A DNA stretch of 35,182 bases, from assembly GCA_903927965.1 (NCBI GenBank), contig CAIYPA010000145.1:1-35182 (forward strand). Direction: 5' to 3'. The translations under genes and the position numbers were made by a program. Below the pieces are notes generated by a model that did no database searches, was not told the origin of the DNA, and worked only from the letters and a program-made list of their open reading frames with translations. The stretch is from an uncultured Bacteroidia bacterium (GTDB lineage: Bacteria; Bacteroidota; Bacteroidia; Bacteroidales; Prolixibacteraceae). Shown here in pieces: positions 1 to 7,027 of the stretch; within the stretch, counting starts at the first letter, position 1; every line of letters starts with the position of its first letter.

Positions 1-1366
1 CCATTATAATATCCATTTTCTTAGGATCAATTCCTGTACCTGCTAAGTTTGGTGTGGGTGAAGATGTCCCCACAACCACAAATATGCTTCCCGTTTTAAT
101 AATTGCTATGTCAGGACGCTTCCGGTTCGGGGGTGATTTACTTTCTGATTGCTGGTCATTCACAGGAACAGGACTGACATAGATTACTGTACCTGATAAA
201 CGAACAGGAGCTTCATATGAATTATCTGTCATTGCCCCTACAAAGGCCTCTGCCTGACCACCAATACCGGCTTTTCGGGCGGCTTCCACCATTTCGCTTC
301 CCGGAATAGAGCAATAAAGCAGGCTTTTCCCTTTTGGAGTCTTAAATTCCGGCCGCTTCAATACTCTTGCCAAAGTCCAGGTCACCTCGCCTGAACCACC
401 ACCACCAGGATTGTCGCCCATATCGCTGATTAAGAAAGGTCTTTTATTACTGGCAACAGCCAGATCAAGGCATTTTTCGAGGGGATACCCTGGCGCTTCT
501 AAACTGAATTGCCGGCGCACATCCCAGAATCTCTGAGCAAGCTTTTTTGCACCGCTTTCCACCTGACCTTCATCATCACCTACTACCATCACCACACCCT
601 GATTACGTCTCTCGTCTCCCCATACATAGCCTATCCAAATACCAGCATCCACAACACCAGGCAACGACTCCACTTCGGGAACCATTGCGTAGAGTGATTT
701 GGCAGGTTCAACCCGCGTACTTGTCCACTCTCCGGAGAGAAGTACAGGGACTGCCACCCAGGCTTTATAAGCCGGACGTCCCTTTCCGGACGATAATCGC
801 TCAAGCAGATTAACCACGCCACGACGATGTGATTCAACCGCATCATCATGAGGAGCTTTACGATAGGTGGTAATAAGGTCAGAGTAGAGAGCCACACGCC
901 AGGAGACGTTTCCGTGGAGGTCCATCGTTGTTGTAACAAGGGCGTCGTTACCTATTACAGCCCTTACTCTCTCCATTAATTCCCCCTCCGGATCATCAAC
1001 ACCCTCAACACTACAAGCCCCATGATTGTAAAACCAAAATGCATCGTATGGCATGTTACTCCGGATAATCTCAAGCGCACTATTCACAAAAGCTTCAAAT
1101 GATTCTCTGGTTATCGGCCCTCGTCCACTGCCTCCACCAATTAAAGAAGGAAGCCAGATTGCAGACTGACCCATAACGGAATCCTTACTAAGATAGGCTG
1201 GCAAAGAAGGCTTCCCTGTTATAGCCTGTCGGTTGGGCATAAAAACGCTGTTTTCAATCTGTATTCCGGCAATTCCTATACGTGGTTTCTTTTGCTGCGC
1301 CGAGGCATCGGTAATAAACAACACTGCCAATAGACAGAAATTCAGGAGTAATAAATTGATCTTCAT
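1..1366 (-). CDS. MlrC-like M81 family protein, secreted (C-terminus outside window)
   Basis: Open frame on the minus strand from an ATG at 1366 that runs off the left edge with at least 455 codons. The first 23 residues form a signal peptide ending ASAQ, so the protein should be exported. The family signatures are visible: an N-terminal GIAGIQIENSVF segment, TTMDLHGN (Asp149, His151), TTYRKAPHDD (His173) and the glycine-rich DMGDNPGGGGSGE block. These match the MlrC/DUF1485 (peptidase M81) family, named for microcystinase C, whose members are metal-dependent hydrolases. Most are involved in unrelated peptide or amide catabolism, so a role in toxin degradation should not be assumed. An exported version is less usual than the cytoplasmic form. 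The hsdS fragment ends 54 bp upstream in the same orientation. The substrate is unknown. Family assignment is secure from the motifs. Confidence 0.85.
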   Translation of the reverse strand, partial: MKINLLLLNFCLLAVLFITDASAQQKKPRIGIAGIQIENSVFMPNRQAITGKPSLPAYLSKDSVMGQSAIWLPSLIGGGSGRGPITRESFEAFVNSALEIIRSNMPYDAFWFYNHGACSVEGVDDPEGELMERVRAVIGNDALVTTTMDLHGNVSWRVALYSDLITTYRKAPHDDAVESHRRGVVNLLERLSSGKGRPAYKAWVAVPVLLSGEWTSTRVEPAKSLYAMVPEVESLPGVVDAGIWIGYVWGDERRNQGVVMVVGDDEGQVESGAKKLAQRFWDVRRQFSLEAPGYPLEKCLDLAVASNKRPFLISDMGDNPGGGGSGEVTWTLARVLKRPEFKTPKGKSLLYCSIPGSEMVEAARKAGIGGQAEAFVGAMTDNSYEAPVRLSGTVIYVSPVPVNDQQSESKSPPNRKRPDIAIIKTGSIFVVVGTSSPTPNLAGTGIDPKKMDIIM

Positions 1367-1420
1367 TTTCTTGATTTGTTTGTTTTATGTAATGTGTTAA
1401 TTTATAATCACTCATTGGAT

Positions 1421-1655
1421 TTATAGTTGCTTCTTTCCATACCTCGCTCCATCTTCTGCCACCATCCTTAACTCATCCTCTACCTTCATCTTTTCCCCCT
1501 TCCCACCTTTCTCCAATCCTTCTTTTGCCCGTTTTATCTGCTCCAGCAACTCCCTGGCATCACCATCGGTGGGGAGCTGCGGCACCAATTCGCCACGGAA
1601 GGCTTTGGCCAGCAGGGCTTGCGGCAATTGGTCCACCTTTGCGTTTAGTTTTAGG
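1421..1655 (-). pseudogene. hsdS 3'-end fragment (distal conserved region only)
   Basis: This frame encodes only the distal conserved tail of a type I specificity subunit: KVDQLPQALLAKAFRGELVP, then QLPTDGDARELLEQI. It has no target-recognition domain. About 90 bp (1566-1655) match 2584-2673 of the full hsdS with roughly six or seven differences by eye, in the same orientation. Unlike the full gene, the fragment continues straight from LPTD into GDARELLEQI, so it records the uninterrupted state of the site where a GIY-YIG domain sits in the intact gene. Its upstream end overlaps the last codons of the YgiT gene in another frame, so it has no plausible start of its own. It is a duplication remnant or a truncated silent cassette, not an independent gene. 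Confidence 0.85.
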
Positions 1656-1881
1656 CCACCTTATCCATATTAATTACCTGAAATTCAATGCCTCTATCGA
1701 CAGCCTGCTCGGCCCTTTTCAGAACCTCTTCAGTCATTTCAGCATCAAGATAATATTCTCCACAATTCTCACAAACTTGTGCGGGTACTGCTTTGATTAC
1801 TGTCACCGATCCTCCACGTTCCAAAGTAACAGTTGCTTTCCCTTTGCGGGTAGTTCCGTTCTTACAAATTACACAATCCAT
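1651..1881 (-). CDS. YgiT-type zinc finger protein (orphan antitoxin-like)
   Basis: A 76-aa protein opening MDCVICKNG and carrying a second CENCGEYY knuckle, so two CxxC pairs form the zinc finger typical of YgiT/MqsA N-terminal-like proteins. The middle is the usual beta-rich VTLERGGSVTVIKAVPAQ segment. In many genomes such genes follow a small DUF4258 toxin gene and act as its antitoxin. Here no such toxin precedes it: the 359 bp upstream hold only a promoter and inverted repeats. Downstream the gene overlaps the hsdS remnant. It lacks the C-terminal HTH of full MqsA. It may be the survivor of a decayed toxin-antitoxin pair or serve another purpose. Family call is firm; function is inferred. 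Confidence 0.8.
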   Translation of the reverse strand: MDCVICKNGTTRKGKATVTLERGGSVTVIKAVPAQVCENCGEYYLDAEMTEEVLKRAEQAVDRGIEFQVINMDKVA

Positions 1882-1940
1882 ATTGTTATTGTTTCAGAGA
1901 AAATTTAAGCTTTTAACACTGTATTCTTTTGTAAACAACA

Positions 1941-1972
1941 CAAAATTAAATAATTAATCTTAATTGCACAAA
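1941..1972 (-). promoter_or_regulatory. Bacteroidota-type promoter of the YgiT gene
   Basis: On the minus strand TTTG (1969-1972), a 20-nt spacer and TAATTTTG (1941-1948) fit the Bacteroidota consensus TTTG-N19-21-TAnnTTTG. The expected start of transcription would leave a leader of about 50 nt before the ATG at 1881. The same TAATTTTG -7 box occurs before the two plus-strand stability cassettes at 6658 and 8482. Confidence 0.6.
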
Positions 1973-1997
1973 CACAAAAAGTTGCGAAGTTTGTTTT

Positions 1998-2042
1998 AGT
2001 GTCCGGGTGACGGTTGTTACAGTGTGTAGTCACCGGGACACT
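1998..2042. repeat. Intergenic inverted repeat (AGTGTCC-type)
   Basis: Arms 1998-2011 (AGTGTCCGGGTGAC) and 2029-2042 (GTCACCGGGACACT) are complementary except at one pair and enclose 17 nt. It lies in the 359-bp gene-free stretch between the YgiT gene and hsdS. That stretch otherwise holds the YgiT promoter and the next inverted repeat, with no coding signal seen. Confidence 0.65.
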
Positions 2043-2117
2043 TCATCCTAAAGGGTGTTTGTCCTAACCGGGTAATGGTTTATAAAGTAATAAACTATAT
2101 TTTAGTGGCTTCGGGTT

Positions 2118-2184
2118 TAGTGATAGCCTGACTTATAGCGATAGTGGTTTAAGGATACCCAGTCTTCAAGTCAGACTATCACTA
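2118..2184. repeat. TAGTGATAGCCTGACTT inverted repeat, spaced copy
   Basis: The left arm at 2118-2134 is TAGTGATAGCCTGACTT and the right arm at 2168-2184 is its complement with one change, separated by 33 nt. The same arms occur nearly back to back at 5991-6025, beyond hsdM. The two copies therefore bracket the hsdS-hsdM gene pair. It also lies 57 bp past the hsdS stop, where it could act in transcript termination. Confidence 0.7.
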
Positions 2185-2240
2185 TCTAGGCTTTTCATTT
2201 TTCATTCCCCCCTTCTCCATTCTTCGTTTTCCCTTCTCCC

Positions 2241-3824
2241 TTATTTTATTTTTACCGCTTTTGCTTTTTTGATCTCCTCCAGCAACTCCCTTGCATCCCC
2301 ACCCGCCTGCCTTAGCCGGTTTTCTTTTCCCATTTGTTTTAACCATTCACGACCTTTTCCCGATTTGAAAAATTTTTCGCGTTTTACCGCTTCTGCTTCC
2401 GATTTGAAGACCTCGTAATGGTAAACGTATAAAGGCTTATACTTGCTTGTATGTTCTGCCCCCTTTCCGGTTTTATGTTCCTCGTATCTGCGTTTAAGGT
2501 TGTTGGTAAAACCTTTATACAGAGAACCGTCAGAGCAGTAAAGCACATACGCGAAAAATTCGCCATTGCTACCGGCGGGCAGGTCGGTGGGGAGCTGCGG
2601 CACCAGTTCGCCACGGAAGGCTTTGGCCAGCAGGGCTTGTGGCAATTGGTCCACCTTTGCCTTTAACTTTTGGTAGCCCGCCTCAATCTGGTCGGCTTTG
2701 GCAAAAAGGGTCTCGACACGGCGGACGATTTCTTGCTGCTCAACCAATGGAGGAATACTAGCAATAAAATTTCTGACACCGCTAAGTGATACAGTTAATT
2801 GCGCAGTTCCTGTTGCTACATCCCTTGCTTGTTCCATGATTTTTGTTGAGCTTAATACAATCTGCAAAAAGGAAGAAATAATTTTAGAATTGTCCGGTTT
2901 TAGAATTGCAATATGTCTTTGAAAACAGAATTCTCCTTCAAAATCAACCAAAATTGGAATACCAAATGAACCAGTAACTGTATAAAGCACATCCCCTTTC
3001 TTTGGAATTCTTGTATCTTTTAACGATTCAAAATAGCTTCTTGGAACAAACCTTGTAATACTTTCAAAATCAAAAAAACCTTTACTGACATTGGAAATTA
3101 CTAGAAATGGGATTCCTTCTTTAACCTGCGGAGGTGCTTGATGATCACCATCCGTTATTGATTTGCAGACAGATTTTAACTCAATATCTTGCCATTCCCC
3201 CAACTCTCTCCCTTCCCTCCACTCCTCTGTCAGTTTGCCGGTTACGGCCTGGGTCAATACTTTTTGGCGGAACTCTTTGATTAACTGCGGGATACGTTCG
3301 AGGCGGGTTTTCAGCGCATCGAGGTGCCCAAACAACGAATCGAGCTTGTCCACAATGCGCTGCTGCTCGGGAAGTGGGGGAACGGGTATTGGGGCTTTTT
3401 CAAACCGGCCTTTATTTATTATCGAGACTGTTGTTGCTGAAGAATTTTCATAGAGCCATTCTTTTAAAGTAAGAGCATAGTAAAAACCAAAAACCGGGTT
3501 TACTATAGAACTATTGAATACCACACTATTGATTTGCTGATTTGTTGTTGCAGGTCTATCAAGTATTCCAATTTTCCCTAAATTACCTATGCAAGAAACC
3601 ATTACAGAATTTTGTGGAAGAAGTCTTGCTATTGATGCACCTGATTCTGTTAATGTCTCTTCAAATTTAATGATTTTCCTATCCAGTAAATCACCCGGTT
3701 TAATCCAAGGAATATTGCCTCCAAAATGTTCAATATTCTTCTTGGGAGGAGTATTCCCTGTCACAACATCACCAACATCCTTAAGTTGACTTAAACCCCA
3801 CCCTTTTGGTAATTCCTTCTCCAT
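2241..3824 (-). CDS. hsdS: Type I restriction-modification specificity subunit HsdS with inserted GIY-YIG domain
   Basis: A 527-aa DNA-recognition subunit. Target-recognition domain 1 covers about residues 1-150. The central conserved helix region starts PPLPEQQRIVDKLDSLF (149-165) and ends near LTQAVTGKL. Domain 2 covers about 210-355, and the distal conserved region begins PPLVEQQEIVRRVETLF. This is the standard two-half HsdS layout that sets the two halves of the bipartite site. The oddity is at 415-508: a GIY-YIG nuclease-like domain (YVLYCSDGSLYKGFT, LKRRYEEH, KREKFFK) interrupts the distal tail between LPTD and GDARELLEEI, in frame. That makes the protein longer than the usual 400-450 aa. 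It sits 330 bp downstream of hsdM on the same strand, behind palindromic repeats. Recognition sequence cannot be read from the gene. Confidence 0.95.
   Translation of the reverse strand: MEKELPKGWGLSQLKDVGDVVTGNTPPKKNIEHFGGNIPWIKPGDLLDRKIIKFEETLTESGASIARLLPQNSVMVSCIGNLGKIGILDRPATTNQQINSVVFNSSIVNPVFGFYYALTLKEWLYENSSATTVSIINKGRFEKAPIPVPPLPEQQRIVDKLDSLFGHLDALKTRLERIPQLIKEFRQKVLTQAVTGKLTEEWREGRELGEWQDIELKSVCKSITDGDHQAPPQVKEGIPFLVISNVSKGFFDFESITRFVPRSYFESLKDTRIPKKGDVLYTVTGSFGIPILVDFEGEFCFQRHIAILKPDNSKIISSFLQIVLSSTKIMEQARDVATGTAQLTVSLSGVRNFIASIPPLVEQQEIVRRVETLFAKADQIEAGYQKLKAKVDQLPQALLAKAFRGELVPQLPTDLPAGSNGEFFAYVLYCSDGSLYKGFTNNLKRRYEEHKTGKGAEHTSKYKPLYVYHYEVFKSEAEAVKREKFFKSGKGREWLKQMGKENRLRQAGGDARELLEEIKKAKAVKIK
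2301..2582 (-). mobile_element. In-frame GIY-YIG nuclease insertion within hsdS, with imperfect terminal inverted repeats
   Basis: Comparison with the uninterrupted hsdS tail at 1421-1655 delimits an extra 282 bp (94 codons) between the codons for LPTD and GDAREL. The ends are imperfect inverted repeats. In coding orientation it begins CTGCCCGCCGGT and ends ACCGGCTAAGGCAGGCGGGT, sharing CTGCC and GCCGGT in inverted arrangement. The encoded domain has the GIY-YIG core as VLYCSDGSLYKGFT, an Arg in LKRRYEEH and a Glu in KREKFFKS, as in small UvrC/URI-like nucleases. Length is a multiple of three and no stop is introduced, so hsdS stays open. I infer a homing-type or palindrome-associated cassette. 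Whether the domain cuts DNA is unknown. Confidence 0.75.
2584..2673. repeat. Direct repeat of hsdS distal region (partner at 1566-1655)
   Basis: This 90-bp block inside hsdS matches 1566-1655 in the same orientation with about six or seven mismatches by eye. The two copies bracket the YgiT gene and the inverted repeats. Recombination between them would delete about 1 kb including ygiT and the GIY-YIG insertion, leaving a shorter hsdS tail. Confidence 0.8.
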
Positions 3825-4018
3825 TTAACTATTTTGTATATGCCTATATTTCAATTAATTGCATTATCATCCTTTTGTACGGTCAATTGGTTTGTTCAAC
3901 CCCTTCGGGGCTGCGGCCACCGCTCCTTGCCAATTCGTGGGTTTCCCTTTCGACTTCGCTCAAGGTTCACTCACGGTAGAACGCACCTTTCACCGAACCT
4001 GCTCCGCAAGGGAGGATC

Positions 4019-4080
4019 TTTTATCGTTATTTTCGACCTGACAGCGTTGAAAACCTGTCAGCGTCAAAATAACGATAAAA
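4019..4080. repeat. Long palindrome between hsdM and hsdS
   Basis: Perfect 15-nt outer arms TTTTATCGTTATTTT (4019-4033) and AAAATAACGATAAAA (4066-4080) enclose an inner CTGACAG/CTGTCAG pair. With the hairpin at 4098-4161 and GC-rich small hairpins near 3898-3960, it fills the 330-bp gap between hsdM and hsdS. I see no gene in that gap. A stem this strong could attenuate hsdS transcription. Confidence 0.75.
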
Positions 4081-4097
4081 TGTTGATCGTGCTTCCA

Positions 4098-4161
4098 ATC
4101 TAAAAACGCTGACAGGACCTTCGGACGCTGTCAGGTTTTTAGAGTGTCATGTTTTTAGATT
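4098..4161 (-). repeat. Hairpin overlapping the hsdM stop codon
   Basis: AATCTAAAAAC (4098-4108) pairs with GTTTTTAGATT (4151-4161), and an inner CGCTGACAGG/CTGTCAGG pair strengthens the stem. The right arm includes the hsdM stop codon at 4155-4157. It may terminate or stabilise the hsdM transcript. It shares the CTGACAG core with the neighbouring palindrome. Confidence 0.55.
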
Positions 4162-5615
4162 GACAACTCCTTGATAATTGCATCCAGTTCGCCCATGATA
4201 TTTTTCAGCTCCAAAACGGCTTCTTTGGCAATGTCGATCGGATCGTCGAGGTCATCGCCATTGCTGAGCGAACTGTCGGCAATCAGGCCAAGATCGAGAG
4301 AGTCGTTCTTTTTGGCAATCTGCTCGCGTGTGAGGCACTGCCACCGTTCGTCGGTTACCGTTGCGCGTTTTTTGTCGTCAACCTTCCCATCGTATTCTAG
4401 GCCAACATTTTCGGTGGTCAGGCCTCCGGTATAGGCTTTGATAAAACCATCAAAAGCCGCCAAAGTAAAAGGGGTGCGTTTCCCATAATTTGGGGTGTTG
4501 GTGCGCATATCGTAAACCCACACCTTTTCGGTGTTGCCCGTTTCGGTAGTGCCACGTTCAAAAAAGAGCACATTGGTCTTTACCCCCTGGGCATAGAATA
4601 TCCCGGTTGGCAACCGCAGGATCGTATGGAGGCGGCATTTGTCCATCAGGTCGCGGCGGATTTTGGCACCATCCCCATCTTCAAACAACACATTATCAGG
4701 CAATACCACAGCCGCCCTTGCCCCACCCTTTTTGTGCAGCGAGCGGTAAATGTGCTGCAAAAAGTTAAGTTGCTTGTTGGCGGTGGGGTAAGTAAAATCG
4801 TCGCGGCTTGGGCGTTCGCCCCCCTGTTTGGTCCCGAAAGGTGGATTGGCCAATACGCCGTCGTATCCTTTGAGGCTTTTCCCAAAATCGCTTAGCGTGT
4901 CGTTGAGATAAATGGTGCTGTCGAGGCCGTGCAGTTTGGCGTTCATCAGGGCAAGGCGGTGCGCATCCTGAACCAGTTCAACACCACTCAAGGCTGTGGT
5001 CTGCTGGAAAACGCGGGTCTTCTCGTCCTTGTAAATGTAATCGTGCCGGTTGATCAGGTATTGGTTGATCGAGATCGGGAAACCGAAAGTGCCACAGGCA
5101 GGATCGTTCCACCGTTCCCCCAATTTTGGGACCACCAGATCGACCATCACATTAATTAAGGGGCGTGGCGTAAAATATTGACCTGCACCACTTTTCTTCT
5201 CGCCGGCGTTGCGTTCGAGCAGGTCTTCGTAAATATCGCCCATCACATCGCGGTCGTGCTCGTCGTACCAATCGAGCAGGTCGATGCTCGTCACCAACGA
5301 TTTAAGGTTCACAGGCTTGCGCAAAGTCGAAGAGGCATTTGTAAAGATCTCTTTGATATTGGGGTTGTCGCTTTTCGTGCTGATGGTCGCAAGCAGTTCG
5401 CGGTAGGTATCGAACAAATCTTTGTTGTCCTTGATGCTTTTCAACTTCTGCCAGCGGTATTCTTCGGGCAGCTCGTTTTCAAAACCTTTTACTTCGCTCA
5501 GTTTCAGGAAAAGGATGTAGGTCAACTCGTTGAGGTATTGGTGGTAAGTCACCCCGTCGTCGCGGAGCAGGTTACACAATCCCCAGAGTTTGGCGGCTAT
5601 TTCTTCTGCACTCAT
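4155..5615 (-). CDS. hsdM: Type I restriction-modification DNA N6-adenine methyltransferase HsdM
   Basis: A 486-aa methyltransferase subunit that with HsdS methylates adenine at the host's target site. The helical N-terminal domain (1-130, LWGLCNLLRDDGVTYHQYLN) is typical. The AdoMet-binding motif reads DPACGTFGF at 171-179 and the catalytic motif IV reads NPPFG at 257-261. Length is normal. One point to note: motif I is usually DPACGTGGF, and the second glycine is Phe here. This may be a subfamily variant or reduce cofactor binding. The ATG at 5615 gives the full N-terminal domain. hsdS follows after 330 bp. hsdR lies about 3.4 kb upstream on the same strand, separated by plus-strand stability cassettes. 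Confidence 0.95.
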   Translation of the reverse strand: MSAEEIAAKLWGLCNLLRDDGVTYHQYLNELTYILFLKLSEVKGFENELPEEYRWQKLKSIKDNKDLFDTYRELLATISTKSDNPNIKEIFTNASSTLRKPVNLKSLVTSIDLLDWYDEHDRDVMGDIYEDLLERNAGEKKSGAGQYFTPRPLINVMVDLVVPKLGERWNDPACGTFGFPISINQYLINRHDYIYKDEKTRVFQQTTALSGVELVQDAHRLALMNAKLHGLDSTIYLNDTLSDFGKSLKGYDGVLANPPFGTKQGGERPSRDDFTYPTANKQLNFLQHIYRSLHKKGGARAAVVLPDNVLFEDGDGAKIRRDLMDKCRLHTILRLPTGIFYAQGVKTNVLFFERGTTETGNTEKVWVYDMRTNTPNYGKRTPFTLAAFDGFIKAYTGGLTTENVGLEYDGKVDDKKRATVTDERWQCLTREQIAKKNDSLDLGLIADSSLSNGDDLDDPIDIAKEAVLELKNIMGELDAIIKELSI

Positions 5616-5741
5616 CTATCTAGTTTTATGCTTATTAATCAGTTTGGCAAAAGTGGCGATTTTAAACCAGAGGAGGAACAATTATTGTGAGATTAATGAA
5701 TGGTTAGCTCTTTATTTGTTAGGACGATCTCCCTCCTGAAA

Positions 5742-5932
5742 CTGTCATTGCGAACCCTGCTTCTGAATATCAAATTGTTAGTAGGATTATGATGCAGGGT
5801 GAAGCAATCCCATGTTCGAAGCACAGTCCAAAACATTGTTTTCTGGCAAGGTGCTCATTATTTTGGGATTGCTTTGGCGTGCAAATGTTTATCCTTTAAA
5901 TTTAGATTGTGCCGCACGCCGCGCAATGACAG
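5742..5932. repeat. 191-bp inverted-repeat element (CTGTCATTGCG ends)
   Basis: CTGTCATTGCG at 5742-5752 is mirrored by CGCAATGACAG at 5922-5932. Each half contains its own small hairpin (ACCCTGC/GCAGGGT and GGCGTGC/GCACGCC) plus GAAGCAATCCCA/TGGGATTGCTT in inverted order. This is a nested palindromic element of the kind dispersed through Bacteroidota intergenic DNA. The 1070-bp stretch between hsdM and the XRE gene holds four such repeats and no credible gene. Confidence 0.75.
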
Positions 5933-5990
5933 GTCCAGAGCGTGAGAGTGCCGTCAGGTTGTTTGTTTTAAGTGATAGCTTGCCCCGATT

Positions 5991-6025
5991 TAGTGATAGC
6001 CTGACTTCAAGTCAGACTATCACTA
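5991..6025. repeat. TAGTGATAGCCTGACTT inverted repeat, compact copy
   Basis: Two 17-nt arms, TAGTGATAGCCTGACTT and its complement, are separated by one base. The right arm differs from a perfect complement at one position. It is the compact form of the spaced repeat at 2118-2184. A degenerate half-copy (AGTGATAGCTTG) lies at 5971. Confidence 0.75.
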
Positions 6026-6095
6026 GCTCCCCGTTGACCACATTCCGCTACAGGAAGGTTAACAGCTATTTAAAATAGCAGCAAGTTAATCCAGT

Positions 6096-6175
6096 GAGCG
6101 TTCGGGTCCCGCGATTTCCAATCGCGGCAAAAAAGGCGACAAATGGCGATTGGAAATCGCCAGACCCGAACGCTC
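6096..6175. repeat. 80-bp palindrome with 30-nt arms
   Basis: The arm 6096-6125 (starting GAGCGTTCGGGTC) is complementary to 6146-6175 (ending GACCCGAACGCTC) with about two mismatches, around a 20-nt loop. The inner part contains GCGATTTCCAATCGC-type smaller palindromes. The frames open across it look like by-products of the palindrome. Confidence 0.75.
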
Positions 6176-6345
6176 CCGTCTCCCGGAATAATCCCCTTGG
6201 TTTGTAACAGCTTGTTCCTGCCTGCCCCGGTTTTCGGGGATTTATCGGAGAGGGGGAAATGGCTAGTCGTTTGCAACGATGGTTTGTACAGATCAATTCG
6301 ATTTCAAAATTTTGAAGGCAATTCAATATCCTAAGTTGGTCAAAT

Positions 6346-6509
6346 TCCCTGAAAGGGATACATAACAATAGCCCTGGGTAAGTGGTCTCGAGCTTAAAAC
6401 CCAAAAATGCGCCTATGTTTTCTGGACCACGCCACCCAGGGTAACGAAACAGCACAGCAAACCCGTCCGCGATCGGAGGTCCGGAAAAATAAAAGCTCCC
6501 TTCGGACGG
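6346..6509. repeat. Two-hairpin structured element, copy A (upstream of XRE cassette)
   Basis: It begins with the palindrome TCCCT-GAA-AGGGA (6346-6358). Stem 1 pairs CCCTGGGT (6372-6379) and GTGGTC (6382-6387) with GACCAC (6425-6430) and ACCCAGGG (6434-6441). Stem 2 pairs CCGTCCG (6463-6469) with CGGACGG (6503-6509). Copy B at 8266-8433 has the same order of parts with paired substitutions. Confidence 0.7.
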
Positions 6510-6657
6510 AAATGAAAAGCCCTTCTTGGCAAATAAAGATATTATCAGGAACCCCAATATCTTGATGGATAGGTTGAACCCAATTCAGCGTTCCGGATTG
6601 ATGGTGCTTCATTTCAAAATAATGTTACAAATATATGGTTAATATTTATTAATTGTG

Positions 6658-6665
6658 TAATTTTG
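6658..6665 (+). promoter_or_regulatory. Putative -7 element of the XRE/ImmA/PIN operon
   Basis: TAATTTTG fits the Bacteroidota TAnnTTTG -7 box and lies 20 nt before the ATG at 6686. The surrounding GTGTAATTTTGT is shared with the promoter region of the RelB/ParE pair at 8482. No clear -33 TTTG is seen at the right distance. Confidence 0.45.
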
Positions 6666-6685
6666 TAACAAATATCAATCCAGCC

Positions 6686-7027
6686 ATGTCCGCAAATATC
6701 GGAAGAAACATTAAATTATTTAGGGAAAAGTCTGGCATAAGTCAGGAAGAAATAGCTGATTACGTAGGGATTAAGCGGGAAGTCCTATCTTATTATGAGA
6801 ATGAGAAGCGGGAGGTTTCGCTATTACATTTGGGAAAGATTGCTGACTACCTGAATATAGATTTGGAATCATTTCTTGAAGAAGATCCAACGGAAATAAA
6901 ACCCGACCTGGCCCTTGCATTCCGGGCCAATGAATTGACCCCTTCAGATCGGGACCAAATTGTCTTTTTCAAAAGGGTGGTGAAAAATTTCCTAAAAATG
7001 AAAAATTTGGAAACCAATGGATTATAA
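6686..7027 (+). CDS. XRE-family HTH regulator of the ImmA/PIN cassette
   Basis: A 113-aa DNA-binding protein. Residues about 5-60 (IGRNIKLFREKSGISQEEIA, then YVGIKREVLSYYENEKREVS) are a Cro/C1-type helix-turn-helix with the usual Gln-Glu turn and YYEN recognition-helix end. The short C-terminal part is helical. I chose the ATG at 6686 over an upstream TTG at 6653 because the putative promoter at 6658-6665 would lie inside the longer version. The stop overlaps the next gene by 11 bp, so the two are translationally coupled. In XRE/ImmA (COG2856) pairs the protease cleaves or inactivates the repressor, so this protein probably autoregulates the cassette. Confidence 0.85.
   Translation: MSANIGRNIKLFREKSGISQEEIADYVGIKREVLSYYENEKREVSLLHLGKIADYLNIDLESFLEEDPTEIKPDLALAFRANELTPSDRDQIVFFKRVVKNFLKMKNLETNGL

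Noticed and set aside
2301-2582. Free-standing nuclease gene overlapping hsdS
   Set aside because: The domain is in frame with hsdS on both sides and no separate start or stop is seen; it is treated as an insertion in the gene.
6066-6557. A 163-codon open frame on the minus strand in the repeat-rich gap
   Set aside because: It runs through the 80-bp palindrome and two-hairpin element, its predicted product shows no domain pattern, and the openness follows from the repeats.
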